From assembly GCA_028875135.1 (NCBI GenBank), contig JAPPFQ010000654.1:1-10646 (forward strand): a stretch of 10,646 nucleotides of DNA. Direction: 5' to 3'. The stretch is from Acidobacteriota bacterium. GTDB taxonomy: Bacteria; Acidobacteriota; Terriglobia; Versatilivoradales; Versatilivoraceae. The position numbers and the translations under genes are program-made. Shown piece after piece: positions 6,904 to 10,646 of the stretch (within the stretch, counting starts at the first letter, position 1; the number at the start of each line of letters is the position of its first letter). A model generated the notes under the pieces. The model saw only the letters and a list, made by a program, of their open reading frames with translations, made no database searches and was not told where the DNA came from.

Positions 6904-8283
6904 ATGCCTGAGCGCTACGACCTGGTGGTGATTGGAGGCGGCCCCGCGGGGTACGTGGGCGCCATTCGGGCGGCGCAGTTGGGCAGGAAAGTGGCTTGCA
7001 TCGAGATGGACCGGGCCGGAGGAACCTGCCTGAACTGGGGCTGCATTCCCAGCAAGTCGTTGCTGCGCAACGCCGAGCTCTATCGGCTTCTGAAAGATCG
7101 CGCCGGAGATTTTGGCCTGAGGTTCGAGGGGTTGTCCTTCGAGTGGTCCGGAATCATGGGAAGAAGCCGGAAAGTGGCCGACCGGCTCTCCGGAGGCATC
7201 GGCTACCTGTTCCGGAAAAACCGGGTCGACTACCTGGCGGGCAAGGCGGAGCTGACCGAGCCGGGTCGGGTCACGGCGGCACTTGCCGACGGCTCCAGGC
7301 GTTCACTGGAAGCCGATCGGATCCTGGTCAGCACCGGGGTCCGTCCCCGTCCGCTGCCGGGCTTGGCCTTCGATGGAAAGAGGGTCATCGGAAGCAAGGA
7401 AGCCCTGGTGTTGACAGCGCCTCCGGCATCCATGGTGATCGTCGGGGCCGGCGCCATCGGGGTGGAGTTCGCCTACTTCTACAACGCTTTCGGCACCCGG
7501 GTCACCTTGCTGGAGATGATGCCGCATCTGCTTCCGGTCGAAGACGAGGAGGTGTCCCAGGCCCTGGCCCGGTCCTTCAGCCGGCAGGGCATCGAGGTCC
7601 ACACCTCCACCCGGGTGGACGAGGGTGTGGCGAGTCAGCACGGTGTCCAGGTGAGCTTCGGCGGTGAAACGACCGGCAGAGTCGAGGCTGAGGTGGTACT
7701 GGTGGCCGTAGGGGTGGATGCGCTTCTGCCACCCGGGCTGGAACTCGAAACCGATCGGGGCTTTATCAAGGTGGATGGCAACTATCGGACCTCGATCGAG
7801 GGGGTCTATGCCGCCGGGGATGTGATCGGGCCGCCCTGGCTGGCACACGTGGCCAGCTACCAGGCCGTTCAGGCAGTCGAGGGCCTTTTCGCGAACGGGA
7901 AGCCCAGGCCGCTCCCCCACTATCCCAGTTGCACCTACTGCAATCCTCAAGTCGCCAGCGTCGGGCTCACCGAACGGGCGGCCAGAGAGTCGGGCGAGCC
8001 CTGCCGTGTCGGACGTTTTCCCTTTAGAGCCAACGGCAAGGCCCTGGCAGTGGGAGAGAGCGAGGGATTCGTGAAGCTGATTTTTGGCGAAGCCGACGGG
8101 GAACTGTTGGGGGCTCACCTGATTGGTTCCGAGGCCACCGAGTTGATCGGAGAGCTTGGACTGGCCATGACGCTGGGAGCCACCTTCGAAGACATCGAGG
8201 CGACCATTCAGGCCCATCCCACGCTGGGTGAAGCTGTTCACGAAGCCGGCGCCGCCGCCTTCGGCCGGGCGATCCACCTCTGA
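6904..8283 (+). CDS. lpdA: Dihydrolipoamide dehydrogenase (E3)
   Basis: E3 reoxidises the dihydrolipoyl arm of E2 using FAD, a redox disulfide and NAD+. The 459-aa protein has the FAD motif YDLVVIGGGPAGYVGAIRAAQ (5-25) and the active disulfide GGTCLNWGCIPSK (Cys42, Cys47). It also has the NAD-binding motif VIVGAGAIGVEFA (178-190), the second FAD motif VYAAGDV (301-307), and the C-terminal dimer-face catalytic pair in AHPTLGEAVHEA (His438, Glu443). I chose ATG 6904 because the FAD motif normally begins a few residues from the N-terminus and GAGAGA lies about 8 nt upstream. The frame stays open back to a GTG at 6820, but those 28 residues are not family-like. Trp in place of the usual Val/Arg next to the second Cys, and SCTYCNPQVASVG with two extra Cys (343, 346), are lineage variants. 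It serves the E2 gene upstream. Confidence 0.95.
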   Translation: MPERYDLVVIGGGPAGYVGAIRAAQLGRKVACIEMDRAGGTCLNWGCIPSKSLLRNAELYRLLKDRAGDFGLRFEGLSFEWSGIMGRSRKVADRLSGGIGYLFRKNRVDYLAGKAELTEPGRVTAALADGSRRSLEADRILVSTGVRPRPLPGLAFDGKRVIGSKEALVLTAPPASMVIVGAGAIGVEFAYFYNAFGTRVTLLEMMPHLLPVEDEEVSQALARSFSRQGIEVHTSTRVDEGVASQHGVQVSFGGETTGRVEAEVVLVAVGVDALLPPGLELETDRGFIKVDGNYRTSIEGVYAAGDVIGPPWLAHVASYQAVQAVEGLFANGKPRPLPHYPSCTYCNPQVASVGLTERAARESGEPCRVGRFPFRANGKALAVGESEGFVKLIFGEADGELLGAHLIGSEATELIGELGLAMTLGATFEDIEATIQAHPTLGEAVHEAGAAAFGRAIHL

Positions 8284-8313
8284 CCCGCAAGGGCTCCATC
8301 GAGGTCTCCATCC

Positions 8314-9735
8314 GTGAGCCATCCTGTTCCGGATTACTCTCGACCCCTGGGCAATACCGGAATCCGGTGCCATCCCCTGGGATTCGGCTGCTATCGCATC
8401 GCCGAGGGCGTCGGGGAACACGAAGCCTCGCTTCGGGAGTACCTGGAACGGGGAGGAAACCTGATCGACACCAGCGCCAACTACACCGACGGCCGGTCGG
8501 AATCGCTGGTGGGGAAGGTCCTATCCGGGGACGGGCCTTCGGGCGCGGTGGTTGTCACCAAGGCCGGGTATATTCAGGGGCAGAACATGGCCCTGGCCCA
8601 ACAGCAATCCTTCCCGGAGGTGGTGGAGTACGGCGAGGGTATCTGGCACTGCATTCACCCCCGGTTCCTGGAGACGCAGCTCAGGGCCTCCTGCCGGCGT
8701 CTGAAGCGGGATCGGGTGGACGTGTTTCTGCTGCACAATCCGGAGTACTATCTCAGCCACCAGGCCCACCACCACACCCCTACCGCTCAGGACCACCGGG
8801 AGTTTTACCGCCGCGTCGGACAGGCCTTCGCTTTCCTGGAGGATCAGGCAAAGGAGGGTCGCATCGGCTGGTACGGCATCAGCTCCAACAACTACGGCCT
8901 GGCCCCTTCGGACCCAACCATGACCAGCATCCAGCGGTGTCTCCAACAGGCGGAAGGGATTTCTTCCAGCCACCGCTTCCGAGTGGTGCAGTTGCCGCTC
9001 AACCTGTACGAGAGCGGCGGCGCCCTGGCGCGCAACAACGACGGACTGAGCGCCCTTGAATTCTGCCGGCGGGAAGGACTGGGAGTGCTCATCAATCGCC
9101 CCCTCAATGCCTTCGCCCAAAATCGGATGTTTCGGCTGGCCGATTTCTCCGGTCATGGACAGAAAACCGGTGGTCCAAAGGACCTGGAAATACTGGTGGA
9201 GCCGCTGCGCCAGTTGGAGCGCTCCTTGGCTGATCGTCTGAGAGTCCCCTTGCTCGGCGGCCCCGACCACGGCTTGTCCGGGATGTTGCTCCAGATTGCT
9301 CCCCAGGTGCGTGCCGCTGCCGATTGGGACTGGGTGGTGGAACGGTATGTGGCCCCGCCCCTTCAACAGTGGGTCCAGGATTGCCGAAAGGCTTGCCAGG
9401 GCGACTCCTATTGGGAAGAATGGCAGGGACGCTATTTTCAGACCCTCCGAACCGTTCTGGAAAACCTGGAGCGCTATTCGCTGTCGCGGCAGCAAAAGGA
9501 GTCCGACCGGATTCGGAGCCTGCTGGAGGAGTGCGGATATTCGAGGCCTCAGGCTTCGCTGAGTCAAATCGCCATGAATCTCCTATTGAATCTCAAAGGG
9601 GTCTCCTGCGTCCTCAATGGAATGCGGCGGGCGTCCTACGTGCGGGATGCCATGGGTGCTCCCGGGCTGCCTCCGGTGGATGCCCTCTCCATTCTGTGGG
9701 AGTTCTCGAGAAGGCGGTCGGCTAACCAGGGGTGA
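8314..9735 (+). CDS. Enlarged aldo/keto reductase family protein
   Basis: Aldo/keto reductases are NAD(P)H-dependent carbonyl reductases with a TIM barrel. The catalytic tetrad is visible: Asp52 and Tyr57 (NLIDTSANYTDGRSE), Lys83 (VVVTKAGYIQG) and His141 (DVFLLHNPEYY). Further barrel strands are IGWYGISSNN (184-193), VVQLPLNLYE (224-233) and GVLINRP (257-263); the C-terminal cofactor segment is GVSCVLNGMRRASYVRDAM (429-447). At 473 aa it is much longer than the usual 280-350 aa: about 130 extra residues lie between the last barrel strands (roughly 270-405), rich in Trp, Gln and charged residues and predicted helical. The start is GTG at 8314 with GAGG 9 nt upstream, 30 nt after lpdA, so it is probably co-transcribed with E2 and E3. 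The substrate is unknown; no membrane segment or signal peptide is seen. Confidence 0.87.
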   Translation: MSHPVPDYSRPLGNTGIRCHPLGFGCYRIAEGVGEHEASLREYLERGGNLIDTSANYTDGRSESLVGKVLSGDGPSGAVVVTKAGYIQGQNMALAQQQSFPEVVEYGEGIWHCIHPRFLETQLRASCRRLKRDRVDVFLLHNPEYYLSHQAHHHTPTAQDHREFYRRVGQAFAFLEDQAKEGRIGWYGISSNNYGLAPSDPTMTSIQRCLQQAEGISSSHRFRVVQLPLNLYESGGALARNNDGLSALEFCRREGLGVLINRPLNAFAQNRMFRLADFSGHGQKTGGPKDLEILVEPLRQLERSLADRLRVPLLGGPDHGLSGMLLQIAPQVRAAADWDWVVERYVAPPLQQWVQDCRKACQGDSYWEEWQGRYFQTLRTVLENLERYSLSRQQKESDRIRSLLEECGYSRPQASLSQIAMNLLLNLKGVSCVLNGMRRASYVRDAMGAPGLPPVDALSILWEFSRRRSANQG

Positions 9736-9943
9736 CGTTTATTTGAAACAACCGCCGGCGCCTGGTGACTGGAAACCGGTTCAAAGCCACGCAGGGGTAA
9801 ATGGTTTATTAACATCGATGCACAGGATGCACAGGATTTTTCTCGTTTAACAAACGCCAGCGAGTGCTGATTGGAAACCGGTTCAAAGTCAAGCATGAGT
9901 AGAGGGTTTATTGACATGGATGGACAGGATGCACAGGATTTTT
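9736..9943 (+). repeat. Tandem direct repeat, period 102 bp, two units
   Basis: GGAAACCGGTTCAAAG occurs at 9771-9786 and 9873-9888, exactly 102 bp apart. CAGGATGCACAGGATTTT at 9823 and 9925 shows the same offset. By hand count 34 of 40 bases match over the stretch from GGAAACC to GGTTTATT. Similarity begins near CGTTTA (9736 and 9844) and ends with the T-run after the 27-mer. Each unit contains one 27-mer end sequence; unit 2's copy is the left end of the full element at 9913-10066. The repeated GAACCGGTTC core is palindromic. The likely origin is a local duplication of the left end of the element with its flank, followed by drift. Confidence 0.8.
9811..9837 (+). repeat. Solo 27-bp end sequence inside tandem unit 1
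   Basis: A perfect match to the terminal repeat of the element at 1278-1432, with no partner in the opposite orientation of its own. The sequence contains two head-to-tail copies of GATGCACAG. It differs at three positions from the neighbouring end at 9913-9939, so the solo copy is closer to the family consensus than the end still attached to a full element. Confidence 0.85.
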
Positions 9944-10066
9944 CCCGGAGACGGCTGGCTTGCATTCCTGGACATCCGCAATTCCGCACCGAATCATTGC
10001 CCGAGCCGGCTTTTGGTGCAGGAAGCTCTCGTCCTGATAATCCTGTGCATCCTGTGCATCGATGTT
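9913..10066. repeat. 154-bp MITE/BIME-like element with 27-bp terminal inverted repeats (copy 2)
   Basis: The right end at 10040-10066 is the exact reverse complement of the family 27-mer; the left end at 9913-9939 differs from it at three bases (24 of 27). The interior aligns along its length with the copy at 1278-1432, one base shorter. GCTGGCT at 9954-9960 can pair with AGCCGGC at 10004-10010, in the same place as the inner stem of copy 1 but with different bases, including one fully compensated pair. The element ends 59 bp before the TonB receptor start and could shape that gene's leader RNA. It has no coding capacity. Confidence 0.85.
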
Positions 10067-10125
10067 TAATAATCTTGTTCCCGACAGGCCATAAACTTCC
10101 GTTGTATCGCTCTCGAATTGCAGTC

Positions 10126-10646
10126 ATGGCGCAGCGCGGATTCAGGTCGAGCCTGGCGGCACCGTGGGCGGTGATTCTGCTCCTGGCCGCCGAGGGGCTC
10201 TGCCAGAATCCGCCCCCGGCCCAATCTCCCTCGATTCAGCCCGATCCCATCGTGGTTACGGTCTCGGCCGAGGCCATTCCGCTCTCGGCCAGTTCGGCTT
10301 CGGTGACGATTCTCACCAGGGATTTCGTGGAGAACAGCCGGGCCGAAAGCATGGCCGACCTGCTGCGCCAGGTCCCGTTTCTCTACTTGTCTCAGACCGG
10401 GGGGCGTGGCGGATTGACGACCGTATCCCTGCGGGGAGGCGAGTCCAACTTCACCCTGGTCATGATAGACGGGGTTCCGGTGAACGATACCACCAACCTC
10501 CTTGGGGGCGCGGTTGACTTCTCGACCTTGAGCACGGACAACGTCGAGCGGATCGAGATCGTTCGTGGCCCCATGTCCTCCCTATACGGGTCGGAGGGGA
10601 TCGGCGGCGTCATCAACATCCTCACCCGAGGCGGAGGGGATGAGCC
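10126..10646 (+). CDS. TonB-dependent outer-membrane receptor, N-terminal part (BtuB-like), cut by window edge
   Basis: The frame is open from ATG 10126 to the right edge (173 codons). It starts with a Sec-type signal peptide: basic MAQRGFRSS, then hydrophobic AVILLLAAEGL, with cleavage probably near residue 26-28. A TonB-box-like stretch IVVTVSAEA follows at about residues 42-50. The plug domain is clear: SVTILTRDFVENSRAESMADLLRQVPFLYL, VSLRGGESNFTLVMIDGVPVND, NVERIEIVRGPMSSLYGSEGIGGVINILTR. The order and wording are close to E. coli BtuB and its relatives, energised transporters for cobalamin or other large or scarce nutrients. The barrel lies outside the window, so the substrate cannot be assigned. 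The start lacks a clear Shine-Dalgarno site, but the signal peptide fits this ATG. It lies 59 bp after an inverted-repeat element. Confidence 0.93.
   Translation, partial: MAQRGFRSSLAAPWAVILLLAAEGLCQNPPPAQSPSIQPDPIVVTVSAEAIPLSASSASVTILTRDFVENSRAESMADLLRQVPFLYLSQTGGRGGLTTVSLRGGESNFTLVMIDGVPVNDTTNLLGGAVDFSTLSTDNVERIEIVRGPMSSLYGSEGIGGVINILTRGGGDE

Larger units (their letters stand above)
9736..10125. other. 390-bp intergenic region filled with repeats, before the TonB receptor
   Basis: The region is almost entirely repeat sequence: a 102-bp direct repeat (9736-9943) whose second unit runs into the full inverted-repeat element at 9913-10066. Only the last 59 bp before the receptor ATG are outside repeats; I see no convincing promoter or Shine-Dalgarno site there. 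No Rho-independent terminator is clear after the aldo/keto reductase stop at 9735, and I see no B12-box-like riboswitch signature. Open frames here (for example the minus frame 9636-10127) are products of the repeats. Confidence 0.7.

Noticed and set aside
9736..10066. CRISPR array
   Set aside because: Only two direct units at 102-bp spacing, with spacer-like parts that are themselves similar, plus inverted copies; no cas genes nearby.
10067..10125. Cobalamin riboswitch before the BtuB-like receptor
   Set aside because: Only 59 bp lie between the repeat element and the ATG, and no B12-box-like sequence was seen there or in the repeat region.
9636..10127. Minus-strand frame with repeated cysteine-rich SCASC segments
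   Set aside because: The apparent protein repeats are translations of the 27-mer and the 102-bp tandem DNA repeat; no ribosome-binding site and overlap with the aldo/keto reductase gene end.

Overview
The window is GC-rich and densely coded. It comes from a Gram-negative-type bacterium, because it holds an O-antigen ligase-like membrane protein and a TonB-dependent outer-membrane receptor. It uses the bacterial MEP isoprenoid pathway (IspG). The protein style (a DusB-like Dus with an Ala-Arg phosphate motif, a TPR/Dus/methyltransferase cluster, and GGTCLNWGC in lipoamide dehydrogenase) reminds me of Acidobacteriota or similar soil/sediment phyla. That placement is an impression, not a proof.

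Layout. Positions 1-1137 (minus strand) hold ispG, cut at its 3' end by the window edge, with a good sigma70-like promoter and a Shine-Dalgarno site upstream. A 444-bp divergent intergenic region follows and carries a 155-bp terminal-inverted-repeat element. Positions 1582-5302 (plus) hold four co-directional genes: a small TPR protein, a tRNA-dihydrouridine synthase, a zinc-ribbon SAM methyltransferase and an O-antigen ligase-like polymerase/ligase. A 331-bp gap contains a half copy of the repeat and perhaps a second repeat type. Positions 5634-9735 (plus) hold an E2-E3-aldo/keto reductase cluster: dihydrolipoamide acyltransferase, dihydrolipoamide dehydrogenase and an enlarged aldo/keto reductase. 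The last gap, 390 bp, has a 102-bp tandem direct repeat running into a second 154-bp inverted-repeat element. From 10126 a BtuB-like TonB-dependent receptor starts and runs off the right edge.

How the genes fit together. E2 and E3 are the acyl-transfer and lipoamide-reoxidising parts of a 2-oxoacid dehydrogenase complex, most likely pyruvate; no E1 subunit lies in the window. The methyltransferase and the ligase next to it could act on surface glycan, but this rests on position only. IspG, Dus and the TPR protein are housekeeping or general-purpose.

The most unusual content is not a gene. A 27-bp sequence (AACATC, then GATGCACAG twice, then GAT) occurs six times, always between genes. Twice it forms the exact or near-exact ends of a palindromic element of about 155 bp. 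Comparison of those two elements shows a compensatory base-pair change in an inner stem, which suggests that a folded RNA or single-stranded DNA form has been under selection or is needed for mobility. I found no CRISPR array, tRNA, rRNA, intact insertion sequence or riboswitch.
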